The notes under the pieces: model-generated
Database searches by the model: none
What the model was told of the DNA's origin: nothing
The model's input: only the letters and a program-made list of their open reading frames with translations
From: Candidatus Rhodoferax odensensis
GTDB lineage: Bacteria > Pseudomonadota > Gammaproteobacteria > Burkholderiales > Burkholderiaceae_C
NCBI GenBank assembly: GCA_016718405.1
Contig: JADKDJ010000038.1
Coordinates: forward strand, 62,001 to 126,000
Direction of reading: 5' to 3'
Length of the DNA stretch: 64,000 nt
Shown: one piece after another, positions 18,022 to 26,747 of the stretch
Numbering within the stretch: position 1 is the first letter of the stretch
Layout of the letters: every line of letters starts with the position of its first letter
Made by a program: the position numbers and the translations under genes

Positions 18022-18744
18022 ATGGCAAACCAACTCGATCTCGAAGAGCAGGAACAGCTCGATCAACTCAAGCACTTCTGGAAGCAGTACGGCAATCCGA
18101 TCACCTGGGTCCTGATCGTTGTATTGGCGGGCTTTAGCGGCTGGAATGTTTACCAGTATTGGCAGCGCAGCCAAGCCGCCCAGGCGTCTGCCATGTACGA
18201 CGAGGTGGAGCGTGTTCTGCGCAGCCGCGACCTGGAGAAACTCGATCGCGCCTTCAACGACATGAAGGACAAGTTTGGCTCGACCGCCTATGCTCAGCAA
18301 GCAGCCTTGCTGGTGGCGAAGAGCTATCACGACGCGGGCAAAATGGATGCGGCCAAGGCGGCGCTGAGCTGGGTCGCGGACAAGTCGGGTGATGAAGGCT
18401 ATCAAGCCATTGCCCGGTTGCGCCTGGCGGCCGTCTTGCTGGAGTCCAAGGCCTACGACGATGCACTCAAGCAGTTGGCGGGCTCGTTTCCTGCGGACTT
18501 TCAGGCGCTGGTGGCGGACCGCAAGGGCGACATCTTTCACCTGAAGGGTGACAGAGCCCAAGCGCTGGCGCAATACAACAAAGCCTACAAGGCGTTCGAT
18601 GAGCGCACGGAGTACCGGCGCGTCGTTGAAATCAAGCTCAACGCCTTGGGTGTCGATCCGCGTGAATCGGCCAAGGGCGGGGCGGTGGCCACCAGTCAGA
18701 CGGCAAGTGCTGCGGCGGCAACGGGCGCGGAAGGCAAGAAATGA
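18022..18744 (+). CDS. YfgM-like ancillary SecYEG translocon subunit (TPR_21)
   Basis: Inner-membrane protein with a periplasmic TPR domain. In E. coli YfgM binds the PpiD chaperone at the SecYEG translocon and helps outer-membrane protein biogenesis. The 240 residues comprise an acidic N-terminus (DLEEQEQLDQLKHFWKQYG), a transmembrane helix near 32-50 (WVLIVVLAGFSGWNVYQYW) and TPR-like repeats (YAQQAALLVAKSYHDAGKMD and KGDIFHLKGDRAQALAQYNK). It ends in an Ala/Thr-rich tail. It lies between hisS and bamB as in E. coli and overlaps bamB by 4 nt (ATGA). Confidence 0.87.
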   Translation: MANQLDLEEQEQLDQLKHFWKQYGNPITWVLIVVLAGFSGWNVYQYWQRSQAAQASAMYDEVERVLRSRDLEKLDRAFNDMKDKFGSTAYAQQAALLVAKSYHDAGKMDAAKAALSWVADKSGDEGYQAIARLRLAAVLLESKAYDDALKQLAGSFPADFQALVADRKGDIFHLKGDRAQALAQYNKAYKAFDERTEYRRVVEIKLNALGVDPRESAKGGAVATSQTASAAAATGAEGKK

Positions 18745-19880
18745 AGGCTCTCATGCTCTTTGGCAAGGCCGCTCAAAGCGTGCTGGTCGTTGGTTTTGCA
18801 ATGGCGCTGGTTGCCTGTGCCAGCGGACCGGACAAGCCAAAACCGACCGAACTCGGCCCCAACGCCAATTTGATCGGCGTGCGGCCAGTCTGGGCCACGA
18901 AGATGGGTGGCACCGACTTCCCGTTGAACGTACGGGTTGTGGATCAAAGCGTCTTCCTGGCCAGTGCGGACGGCGCGGTCCTGGCGCTCAACAGCGCGAC
19001 CGGTGCGCAACTGTGGCGCGCCGATGTTGGTGCAAAGGTGGCCGCCGGCGTGGGCAGCGATGGACAGTACGTTGCCCTCGTGACCCGCGCCAATGAGCTG
19101 TTGGTGTTGGAGGGTGGGCGCGAGCTGTGGCGCCAGAAACTCTCGGCTCAGGTGTTTACCGCGCCACTGGTGGCGGGGCGCCGGGTCTTCGTGCTGGGCG
19201 CGGATCGGGCTGTCAGCGCCTATGACGCGGCGTCGGGCCGCAAGATCTGGATGCAGCAGCGCCCTGGTGAACCGCTGGTGTTGCAGCAGGCAGGTGTACT
19301 GCTGCCGGTTGGCGACACGTTGGTGGTTGGTTTGGCGGGGCGTCTGGCCGGAATGCAGCCTGCCAACGGCTCGGTGCGCTGGGAAGTCCCGATTGCCTCA
19401 CCGCGCGGCACCAACGACGTCGAGCGTCTGGTCGACCTTGTCGCGCACGCCAGTCGCGTGGGCGATTCTGTCTGTGTGCGTGCGTTTCAGGCATCGGTTG
19501 GTTGCGTCAATGCGGCGCGCGGCAACCTGCTGTGGACCAAACCTGCAGTTGGCGCGGTCGGAGTCAGCGGCGACGACCGCTTGCTGTTTGGGACCGAGGC
19601 CGATGGCAAGGTGCTGGCCTGGAGCCGTAGTACCGGCGAGCGTGTTTGGGTTTCCGAGCGGTTGAAGTACCGCGGCCTCTCGGCCCCGTTGGCGCTGGGA
19701 CGTTCGATTGTGATTGGTGACGAGTCGGGCTTGTTGCACTTTCTGTCGCGCGAAGATGGCTCGGCGCTGACCCGCGTGAGCACCGACGGCACCGCAGTGG
19801 CGGTCGCGCCGGTGGTCGCGGGTGACACACTCATTGTCGCCACCCGTGGCGGTAGCGTCATGGCCTTCAGGCCGGAATGA
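18741..19880 (+). CDS. bamB: outer membrane protein assembly factor BamB
   Basis: Lipoprotein of the BAM complex with an eight-bladed beta-propeller that helps deliver unfolded outer-membrane proteins to BamA. The 379-residue product has a lipobox ALVAC with C26. Propeller repeats of the PQQ type follow, such as ADGAVLALNSATGAQLWRAD, DRAVSAYDAASGRKIW and GKVLAWSRSTGERVW. The gene overlaps the yfgM-like stop and is followed 16 nt later by der. The hisS-yfgM-bamB-der order is conserved across beta- and gammaproteobacteria. Confidence 0.95.
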   Translation: MKALMLFGKAAQSVLVVGFAMALVACASGPDKPKPTELGPNANLIGVRPVWATKMGGTDFPLNVRVVDQSVFLASADGAVLALNSATGAQLWRADVGAKVAAGVGSDGQYVALVTRANELLVLEGGRELWRQKLSAQVFTAPLVAGRRVFVLGADRAVSAYDAASGRKIWMQQRPGEPLVLQQAGVLLPVGDTLVVGLAGRLAGMQPANGSVRWEVPIASPRGTNDVERLVDLVAHASRVGDSVCVRAFQASVGCVNAARGNLLWTKPAVGAVGVSGDDRLLFGTEADGKVLAWSRSTGERVWVSERLKYRGLSAPLALGRSIVIGDESGLLHFLSREDGSALTRVSTDGTAVAVAPVVAGDTLIVATRGGSVMAFRPE

Positions 19881-19896
19881 ACCTGAGCTTTTCAAC

Positions 19897-21234
19897 ATGA
19901 TGCCCGTATTGGCCCTCGTGGGTCGCCCGAATGTGGGCAAGTCGACGTTGTTCAATCGGTTGACCAAGACCCGCGATGCCATCGTCGCAGACTTCGCCGG
20001 CTTGACGCGCGACCGCCACTACGGTAACGCCGTGCACGCAAAACGCGAATTCATCGTGATTGATACCGGCGGCTTCGAGCCCGACGCGGCCAGTGGCATC
20101 TTCAAGGAAATGGCCAAGCAAACCCGTCAAGCTGTCGCGGAGGCGGATGTGGTGGTGTTTGTGGTGGACGCGCGCGATGGCCTGTCCGCGCAGGACCACG
20201 ACATCGGCAAGTACCTTCGTCGCTTGGGCAAACCGTGCTTGCTGGTGGCCAACAAGGCCGAGGGCATGAAAGCGGGCACCCAACTTGGCGAGTTCTTCGA
20301 GCTTGGCCTGGGCGAGGTGGTACCGATCTCGGCCGCCCATGGCCAAGGCATCAAGGAGCTGTTGGACCGCTCATTTGAATCGCTGCCGGTGGCCGACCCA
20401 GACACGCCGCTCGAAGCGTGTGACCCCAGCGTGATCAAGCTGGCGGTGGCGGGTCGACCGAATGTTGGCAAATCGACCCTGATCAACACCTGGTTAGGCG
20501 AGGAGCGCCTGGTCGCCTTTGACTTGCCTGGAACGACCCGCGATGCCATATCGGTGCCGTTTGAGCGAAATGGCCAGAAATTCGAGCTGATTGACACGGC
20601 CGGGCTTCGTCGCAAGGGAAAAGTGTTTGAGGCAATCGAGAAGTTCTCGGTGGTCAAGACCTTGCAGGCGATTGAGTCGTGCAACGTGGCGCTGCTGCTG
20701 ATTGATGCGATGCAGGGCGTGACCGACCAGGACGCCCACATTGCAGGCTACATTCTGGAGAGCGGGCGTGCCGTCGTGATGGCCATCAACAAGTGGGATG
20801 CGGTCGATGAGTACCAGCGCGAGTTGGTCAAGCGATCAGTCGAGACTCGCTTGCCGTTTCTCAGATTTGCCAACATGCACCTGATTTCGGCCCAGAAGCG
20901 TCAAGGGCTGGGGCCGCTGTGGACCTCGATCGTGCAGGCGCATCGGGCCGCCAACTGCAAGATGTCGACACCCATCCTGACGCGTCTGCTGCTTGAGGCG
21001 GTTCAGTTTCAGAGTCCGAAACGTGCTGGCATGTTTCGCCCCAAACTGCGTTACGCCCACCAGGGCGGCATGAACCCGCCAGTGATCGTCATTCACGGCA
21101 ACTCGTTGGAGCATGTCAGTGATGCTTACAAGCGATTCCTCGAAGGGCGATTTCGCAAGGAGTTCGATCTGGTCGGCACACCGCTGCGCGTCGAGTTCAA
21201 GTCGTCCAGCAATCCGTTCGTCGACAAGGACTGA
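19897..21234 (+). CDS. der: ribosome biogenesis GTPase Der (EngA)
   Basis: Essential GTPase with two tandem G domains that acts in 50S subunit assembly. G domain 1 has GRPNVGKS at the N-terminus with DTGGF and NKAEG. G domain 2 has GRPNVGKS near 188, DTAGLRRKG and NKWDAV. A KH-like C-terminal domain ends in RVEFKSSSNPFVDKD. The open frame extends into bamB, but the family starts a few residues before VLALVGRPNVGKS, so I take ATG 19897 (445 residues). A second ATG follows directly at 19900. A terminator-like hairpin lies after the stop. Confidence 0.96.
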   Translation: MMPVLALVGRPNVGKSTLFNRLTKTRDAIVADFAGLTRDRHYGNAVHAKREFIVIDTGGFEPDAASGIFKEMAKQTRQAVAEADVVVFVVDARDGLSAQDHDIGKYLRRLGKPCLLVANKAEGMKAGTQLGEFFELGLGEVVPISAAHGQGIKELLDRSFESLPVADPDTPLEACDPSVIKLAVAGRPNVGKSTLINTWLGEERLVAFDLPGTTRDAISVPFERNGQKFELIDTAGLRRKGKVFEAIEKFSVVKTLQAIESCNVALLLIDAMQGVTDQDAHIAGYILESGRAVVMAINKWDAVDEYQRELVKRSVETRLPFLRFANMHLISAQKRQGLGPLWTSIVQAHRAANCKMSTPILTRLLLEAVQFQSPKRAGMFRPKLRYAHQGGMNPPVIVIHGNSLEHVSDAYKRFLEGRFRKEFDLVGTPLRVEFKSSSNPFVDKD

Positions 21235-21258
21235 TGCGTCGCAGATTGCCGCGGCCGT

Positions 21259-21279
21259 GCGGCGCGTGCCGCCCTTTTT
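21259..21279 (+). terminator. candidate rho-independent terminator after der
   Basis: GCGGC (21259-21263) and GCCGC (21268-21272) form a five-pair GC stem around a GCGT loop, followed by CC and five T. It would separate der from hfq, giving hfq its own promoter. The stem is short. Confidence 0.45.
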
Positions 21280-21415
21280 GCAACAGCGACAGCAGAAACC
21301 CCGAGCACTCTCTTTTTGACCTCTTTCGACACGGCATTTCAGGGCGCTCGGCATTAACCGCTTCGCGCTGTGGTATCGTGAACCCCTCTTCATTTTCTTG
21401 AACACGGAGAATATC

Positions 21416-21664
21416 GTGAGCAACAAAGGCCAATTACTCCAAGACCCGTTTCTCAACGCCTTGCGTCGGGAACACGTACCGGTCTCCATCTATCTCGTCA
21501 ACGGGATCAAGCTGCAGGGGCAGATCGAGTCGTTTGACCAGTACGTCGTGTTGCTTCGCAACACGGTAACGCAGATGGTCTACAAACATGCGATTTCAAC
21601 CATCGTGCCCGGCCGCGCGGTCAATCTGGCCAAACTCGATGGTGATGAGCCGAGCGCGCCCTGA
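21416..21664 (+). CDS. hfq: RNA chaperone Hfq
   Basis: Sm-like hexameric RNA chaperone that pairs small RNAs with mRNAs. The GTG at 21416 is preceded by CGGAGA and gives 82 residues starting SNKGQLLQDPFLNALRRE, the exact family start; an in-frame TTG at 21398 is less likely. Sm1 and Sm2 are intact (PVSIYLVNGIKLQGQIESFD and MVYKHAISTIVPGR), including the YKHA proximal-face motif. The acidic C-terminal tail is short, as in other betaproteobacteria. It is followed by hflX-hflK-hflC, the classical order. A TGGTATCGT extended -10-like word lies at 21371-21379. Confidence 0.97.
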   Translation: MSNKGQLLQDPFLNALRREHVPVSIYLVNGIKLQGQIESFDQYVVLLRNTVTQMVYKHAISTIVPGRAVNLAKLDGDEPSAP

Positions 21665-21728
21665 TGTCGCATGGCCCGCAGGCAGGATCTGATGCGCGCT
21701 TGCATCGACCGTTGTCGTTGATCAAGGT

Positions 21729-22901
21729 TTGAGTTCCGAGCCTGAGCGCCCGTCCGCCACGGTCATCCTCGTCGGCGTTGATTTGGGTCTACCGAATTTC
21801 GACCAGGAGCTCGAGGAGCTTGGGTTGCTGGCGCAAACCGCTGGTCTGACAGTGGTCGGGCGCGTCACCTGCAAAAGGCGCGCACCTGACCCAGCGCTTT
21901 TTATTGGCAGTGGCAAGGCCGATGAGATCAAAGCGCTTGCCGCCCAGTTGGGTGCCGCCGAGATCTTGTTTGATCAGAGCATCAGCCCGGCGCAACAGCG
22001 CAACCTCGAGCGTAACCTGGAGCGCCCGGTCAATGACCGTACGCTCTTGATTCTGGAGATTTTTGGCCAGCGTGCGCGCAGTCACGAGGGCAAGCTGCAG
22101 GTGGAGTTGGCGCGTCTGCAGTACCTCAGCACCCGGCTGGTGCGCCGGTGGTCTCACCTGGAGCGCCAAAGCGGCGGTATCGGCATGCGCGGCGGACCCG
22201 GCGAAACCCAGATCGAGCTCGATCGCCGCATGATCGGCGAGAGTATCAAGCGCACCAAGGAGCGTCTGGAACGCGTCAAACGTCAGCGCAAGACGCAGCG
22301 CCGCCAGCGCGCGCGCCGCGATGCCTTCAACATCTCCCTGGTCGGCTACACCAATGCCGGTAAGTCGACGCTGTTCAATGCCCTGGTCAAGGCGCGAGCG
22401 TATGCGGCCGACCAATTGTTCGCCACGCTCGACACCACAACGCGCCAGCTGTATCTGGCCGAAGCCGGGCGCTCTGTGTCGTTGTCGGACACCGTGGGAT
22501 TCATTCGTGACTTGCCCCATGGCTTGATCGAGGCGTTCGAAGCGACCTTGCAGGAAGCGGTGGACGCCGATTTGCTTCTGCACGTGGTGGACGCCGCAAA
22601 CCCTGGCTTTCCTGAGCAGATTGCCGAGGTTCAGCGCGTGCTCGGTGAGATCGGTGCACAGGATGTTCCGCAGATCCTGGTCTTCAATAAACTTGATCAC
22701 CTTGAAAACGAGCGTCGGCCCCTGCAACTGCAGGATCTGTTTGACTTGGATGGAGCGCCCACCCCTCGGCTATTCTTGAGTGCCCAAAGCGGGGAAGGTC
22801 TGGCCGGGTTGCGGACACGGCTGGCCAGTACCGTGAAAGCGGACAGCGCCGAGGCCATGGTTACCGAAGAATCCCCGGAAAGCCGCGAGGCTGATCTGTG
22901 A
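21729..22901 (+). CDS. hflX: GTPase HflX
   Basis: Ribosome-associated GTPase; in E. coli HflX splits 70S or 100S ribosomes after heat stress. The 390 residues contain the N-terminal HflX domain (ILVGVDLG, LFIGSGKADEIKALA, FDQSISPAQQRNLER) and a basic coiled linker (ERLERVKRQRKTQRRQRARR). The G domain has GYTNAGKSTLFNAL, DTVGFIRDLPHGLIEAF and FNKLD. The only initiator in the open frame before the conserved start is TTG 21729, with a poorly spaced AAGG upstream, so the start is less certain than the identity. Confidence 0.94.
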   Translation: MSSEPERPSATVILVGVDLGLPNFDQELEELGLLAQTAGLTVVGRVTCKRRAPDPALFIGSGKADEIKALAAQLGAAEILFDQSISPAQQRNLERNLERPVNDRTLLILEIFGQRARSHEGKLQVELARLQYLSTRLVRRWSHLERQSGGIGMRGGPGETQIELDRRMIGESIKRTKERLERVKRQRKTQRRQRARRDAFNISLVGYTNAGKSTLFNALVKARAYAADQLFATLDTTTRQLYLAEAGRSVSLSDTVGFIRDLPHGLIEAFEATLQEAVDADLLLHVVDAANPGFPEQIAEVQRVLGEIGAQDVPQILVFNKLDHLENERRPLQLQDLFDLDGAPTPRLFLSAQSGEGLAGLRTRLASTVKADSAEAMVTEESPESREADL

Positions 22902-22940
22902 TTGGGCACAATCTGCCTTGGAACAATGCGAGAAGATGCG

Positions 22941-24338
22941 ATGAAACTTCAATTACCTGGCTTTCGCTGGGCTGTGCTTCCCGGCCGAATCAGGGGTGTG
23001 TTCAATCTGAACGACCCGAAGTGGGGGCGGGGCGAGGACAAGCCGTCTGAGCCACCCAAGGATGGCGCCGGCCGCGCCGGCGATCCCGTGCCGGACAACA
23101 ACCCACCCAAAGGCAATGACCAGCGAGGTCAGAAGCCGGGCCCCAATCAGGGACCACCGGATCTGGATGAACTGTGGCGTGACCTCAATCGAAAGCTCGG
23201 TGGGTTATTTGGCGGCAGCAAATCCGCCAATCGGGGCAAACCGGGATTCGGTTCCGGGGGCGGCGGCGGCTCGGGGGGCGGTTTTCAGCCCGACATGAAG
23301 AGCGCGGGCATTGGTATTGGCCTGATTGCCGCTGTGGCGGTGGTGATCTGGCTGGGCACAGGGTTCTTCATCGTCCAGGAAGGTCAGCAAGCGGTGATCA
23401 CGCAGTTTGGCAAGTACCACTCGTCGGTCGGCGCGGGCTTCAACTACCGGCTGCCGTATCCGATTCAGCGGCACGAACTGGTGTTTGTGACGCAAATTCG
23501 CTCGGTCGATGTGGGTCGCGATACCGTGATCAAGGCTACCGGACTGCGCGAATCGGCCATGCTGACCGAGGACGAGAACATCGTCGAAATCAAGTTTGCG
23601 GTGCAATACCGCCTCAACGACGCGCGAGCATTCCTGTTCGAGAGCAAGAACCCGGCTGACGCTGTGGTGCAGGCCGCCGAGACTGCCGTGCGTGAGGTGG
23701 TGGGCAAGATGCGCATGGACAGCGCGCTGTCCGAAGAGCGCGACCAAATTGGACCACGTGTTCGTGCCTTGATGCAAAAGATTCTTGACCGATACAAGGT
23801 CGGCATTGAAATCGTTGGCATCAACTTGCAGCAAGGTGGTGTGCGGCCGCCCGAGCAGGTGCAGGCGGCGTTTGACGATGTGCTCAAGGCCGGGCAGGAG
23901 CGCGAAAAGACCAAGAACGAAGCGCAGGCCTACGCCAACGACGTGGTGCCACGTGCGGTGGGCTCCGCGTCTCGGCTCAAGGAAGAGGCGGACGCCTACA
24001 AAGCGCGAATCGTTGCCCAAGCACAAGGTGATGCTCAACGCTTCAAATCGGTGTTGGCCGAGTATCAAAAGGCGCCGCAAGTGACGCGCGACCGCATGTA
24101 CCTCGACACCATGCAGCAGGTCTACAGCAACGCCACCAAAGTGATGATTGACTCGCGACAGGGCTCAAACCTCTTGTACCTCCCGCTGGACAAGATTGTC
24201 CAGATGACAGGGCAGGGCGCGGATGTGGCAACGATAGCGTCGCCGTTAACCCTGCCAGGCTCCACGACACCCATCGTCCCCACGCCGGACGCGCGGACGC
24301 GGGATGCTTCCCGTTCGCGTGATCGCGACACCCGCTAG
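22941..24338 (+). CDS. hflK: FtsH protease activity modulator HflK
   Basis: SPFH/band-7 membrane protein that with HflC forms a large cage around FtsH and modulates its proteolysis. From ATG 22941 (preceded by GAGAAG) it has 465 residues, longer than the 419 of E. coli because of a 130-residue Pro/Gly/Lys-rich cytoplasmic N-terminus that includes a poly-Gly stretch. A transmembrane helix (IGIGLIAAVAVVIWLGTGFFIV) precedes the SPFH domain (GQQAVITQFGKYHSSVGAGF) and the coiled region (VLKAGQEREKTKNEAQAYAN). In-frame initiators further upstream, at 22902 and 22926, are less well supported. Confidence 0.94.
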   Translation: MKLQLPGFRWAVLPGRIRGVFNLNDPKWGRGEDKPSEPPKDGAGRAGDPVPDNNPPKGNDQRGQKPGPNQGPPDLDELWRDLNRKLGGLFGGSKSANRGKPGFGSGGGGGSGGGFQPDMKSAGIGIGLIAAVAVVIWLGTGFFIVQEGQQAVITQFGKYHSSVGAGFNYRLPYPIQRHELVFVTQIRSVDVGRDTVIKATGLRESAMLTEDENIVEIKFAVQYRLNDARAFLFESKNPADAVVQAAETAVREVVGKMRMDSALSEERDQIGPRVRALMQKILDRYKVGIEIVGINLQQGGVRPPEQVQAAFDDVLKAGQEREKTKNEAQAYANDVVPRAVGSASRLKEEADAYKARIVAQAQGDAQRFKSVLAEYQKAPQVTRDRMYLDTMQQVYSNATKVMIDSRQGSNLLYLPLDKIVQMTGQGADVATIASPLTLPGSTTPIVPTPDARTRDASRSRDRDTR

Positions 24339-24345
24339 GAAGATC

Positions 24346-24425
24346 ATGAACCCCCACGCTCACAATCGTTCGCTGCCTCCCAAGGGGGCCCTGCCTCCTT
24401 TGAGGCGGCTCTGCTGGAGTCAGCC
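24346..24425 (+). repeat. Comamonadaceae-type intergenic repeat (hflK-hflC), supplies hflC RBS
   Basis: Begins ATGAACCCCCACGCTCAC and contains CCTCCCAAGGGGG, then CTTTGAGGCGGCTCTGCTGGAG. It aligns along its whole length with the 78-bp units at 50915 and 50993. The terminal CTGGAG sits 6-7 nt before the hflC ATG and is the only ribosome-binding site visible for that gene, so the repeat appears to have been adopted as the hflC leader. Confidence 0.65.
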
Positions 24426-25325
24426 ATGAACCGGATTGGATTTGTTTTCTCGTCGTTTTTGGTGGTGCTGGCGCTGGCCAGTTCGATGCTGTTTGTGGTC
24501 GATCAGCGCCAGTTTGGTGTCGTGTATGCACTAGGGCAGATCAAGGAAGTGATCACCGCGCCCGGCCTGAACTTCAAACTGCCACCACCCTTTCAAAATG
24601 TGACCTACATCGACAAGCGGTTGTTGACGCTGGACAGCAGCGATACCGAGCCCATGTTGACTGCGGAGAAACAGCGCGTGGTAGTGGATTGGTACGTGCG
24701 CTGGCGAATCTCGGAACCCACCGAGTACATCCGCAATGTTGGAAACAACGAAGCGGCCGGCGCAACTCGACTTAACAGCGTGGTGCGCGATGCCCTGCAG
24801 GAAGAGGTCAATAAGCGCACCGTCAAGGACCTGTTGTCGCTCAAGCGTGAGGCCTTGATGGCGGACGTCAAGCGCGAAGTGCTGGCCAAAGTGCGCGGTG
24901 TCACGCCCTGGGGTGTTGACGTGGTGGACGTGCGGATTACGCGCGTCGATTACGTGGAAGCCATCACCGAATCGGTCTACCAGCGCATGGCAGCCGAACG
25001 AAAACGTGTCGCCAATGAACTGCGCTCCACCGGCGGTGCCGAGGGCGAAAAGATTCGTGCTGATGCGGACCGGCAACGTGAAGTGACGGTGGCCAATGCT
25101 TACCGAGACGCACAGAAGATCAAGGGCGAGGGCGACGCCGAGGCGGCCCGCATCTACGCTGATGCCTTCGGTCGCGATCCCCAGTTTGCCCAGTTCTACC
25201 GCAGTCTGGATGCCTACAAGGCCAGCCTGGGCAAAAAGAGCGATGTGATGGTGGTCGACCCCGCCTCGTCCGAGTTCTTCAGGGTGTTCCGTGGCACCAC
25301 GGCGCCGCCGCCTGGCAAGAAGTAG
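24426..25325 (+). CDS. hflC: FtsH protease activity modulator HflC
   Basis: SPFH partner of HflK in the FtsH-HflKC complex of the inner membrane. The 299-residue protein has an N-terminal signal-anchor (FVFSSFLVVLALASSMLFVV) and the band-7 domain (QRQFGVVYALGQIKEVITAPG through VVDVRITRVDYVEAITESVY). A long charged coiled-coil follows (MAAERKRVANELRSTGGAEG), with the conserved EAARIYADAFGRDPQFAQFYRSL. It ends with a Pro-Gly-Lys tail. The ribosome-binding site lies in an intergenic repeat that separates it from hflK. Confidence 0.95.
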   Translation: MNRIGFVFSSFLVVLALASSMLFVVDQRQFGVVYALGQIKEVITAPGLNFKLPPPFQNVTYIDKRLLTLDSSDTEPMLTAEKQRVVVDWYVRWRISEPTEYIRNVGNNEAAGATRLNSVVRDALQEEVNKRTVKDLLSLKREALMADVKREVLAKVRGVTPWGVDVVDVRITRVDYVEAITESVYQRMAAERKRVANELRSTGGAEGEKIRADADRQREVTVANAYRDAQKIKGEGDAEAARIYADAFGRDPQFAQFYRSLDAYKASLGKKSDVMVVDPASSEFFRVFRGTTAPPPGKK

Positions 25326-25328
25326 GCC

Positions 25329-25517
25329 TTGGATCAGCAGACGTCTTGGTTGGCACTGGCCTTGGTGCTGGTGATCGAGGGCCTGTTTCCGTTTGCGTCG
25401 CCCACCGGATGGCGAAAGATGTTCGCTCAGTTGTTGCAGCTCAACGACGGACAGATTCGCTTTTTCGGCCTGTGCAGCATCCTGGCGGGGCTGGGCATGA
25501 TTTGGTTGCTGGCGTAA
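25329..25517 (+). CDS. DUF2065 (YjeT-like) small membrane protein
   Basis: A 62-residue protein with two predicted membrane helices (WLALALVLVIEGLFPFAS and FFGLCSILAGLGMIWLLA) joined by a short basic loop containing GWRKMFAQL. It belongs to the DUF2065/YjeT family, whose genes usually sit directly after hflC, as here with a 3-nt gap. The function is unknown; association with HflKC-FtsH is suggested only by position. The start is TTG 25329. Confidence 0.82.
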   Translation: MDQQTSWLALALVLVIEGLFPFASPTGWRKMFAQLLQLNDGQIRFFGLCSILAGLGMIWLLA

Positions 25518-25574
25518 GGACGGCGGGCCAATGAGCCCGGTAAAATCACCGTTTTAACAGCCCACCAAAATTAC

Positions 25575-26722
25575 ATGTCTGCTTGGGTCCTGCCGGATCA
25601 CATTGCCGATGTGCTGCCCTCAGAGGCGCGCCACATCGAAGAACTGCGTCGAGATCTGCTGGACATGGCCCGCTGCTATGGCTATGAACTGGTCATGCCG
25701 CCACTGCTGGAGCATCTGGAGTCGCTGCTGAGCGGTGCCGGCCGGGCCCTTGACCTGCAGACCTTCAAACTGGTCGATCAGCTTTCGGGGCGCATGATGG
25801 GTGTGCGTGCCGACAGCACACCCCAGGTTGCCCGCATCGATGCCCACTTGCTCAATCGCCAGGGTGTCGCGCGCCTGTGTTACTGCGGTCCGGTGGTTCA
25901 CACCCGGCCGGCCGGCCCCCATGCGACACGCGAGCCAATGCAGTTCGGCGCCGAGATTTATGGTCATTCAGGGCTTGAGGCCGACCTTGAAGTCCTGCAA
26001 CTGGCGCTGGACGGTCTTAAGGCGGCCAAGCTGCAAGCGGCATGTGTTGATCTCGCTGATGCACGCATCGTGCCGGCCGTGCTGCACGGCGTTGCCGCCG
26101 ATGCGCAGGTGCTGGCGCAAGTGCACCAGGCGCTGGCCAGCAAGGATCGCAGTGAACTGGCCGGGTTGACAGGGACTTTCCCGCCGCCTCGCGTGAAGCG
26201 CTACTGGCCTTGGTTGAGCTGTATGGCGACGCCAGCGTACTGACGCAGGCGCACAGCAGCCTGGCGGCTTTTCCAGCGGTTGGGCAGGCCCTTTCCAGTC
26301 TGAAGTGGCTCGCCGGTCATCTGGAGGGTGTCGCTGTGTCCTATGACCTGGCAGACATGCGCGGTTATGGCTACTACAGCGGCGCGCGCTTTTGCATCTA
26401 TGCGCCGGGTGCCAACGATGCCTTGGTTCGCGGTGGCCGGTACGACCACGTTGGTGCGGTGTTTGGCCGCAACCGGCCGGCAGCCGGGTTCAGTCTGGAC
26501 GTCAAGGCTTTGGTTGGTGCGATTGAGCCGCGCACCTTGCGTGCCGCCATTCGTGCACCCTGGAGCGAACAACCGGCGCTGCGCGCGGCCATTGCGGCGC
26601 TGCGCCAAGGCGGCGAGACTGTCGTGTGCCAGTTACCGGGACACGAAAGCGAGATCGATGAATTCCATTGTGATCGTGAACTGGTGCAGCTTGCCGGGCA
26701 ATGGGTAGTGCAAGCCGTTTAG
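25575..26722 (+). pseudogene. hisZ: ATP phosphoribosyltransferase regulatory subunit HisZ, frameshifted
   Basis: HisZ is a catalytically inactive HisRS paralogue that activates short-form HisG for the first step of histidine synthesis. The first 200 residues read in one frame (SAWVLPDHIADVLPSEARHIEELRRDLL) with the usual FKLVDQLSGRMMGVRADSTPQVARIDAH. Near 26172 homology jumps to another frame, which continues ASREALLALVELYGDASVLTQ to the end (YDLADMRGYGYYSGARFCIY, GGRYDHVGAVFGR). Restoring one G in the GGG at 26172-26174 would give ELAGLTGDFPAASREALLAL and a normal 382-residue protein. It is either a sequencing error or a real loss that should affect histidine synthesis. Confidence 0.85.
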
Positions 26723-26747
26723 TCTCCACTGAAATCCTGATTTGAGA

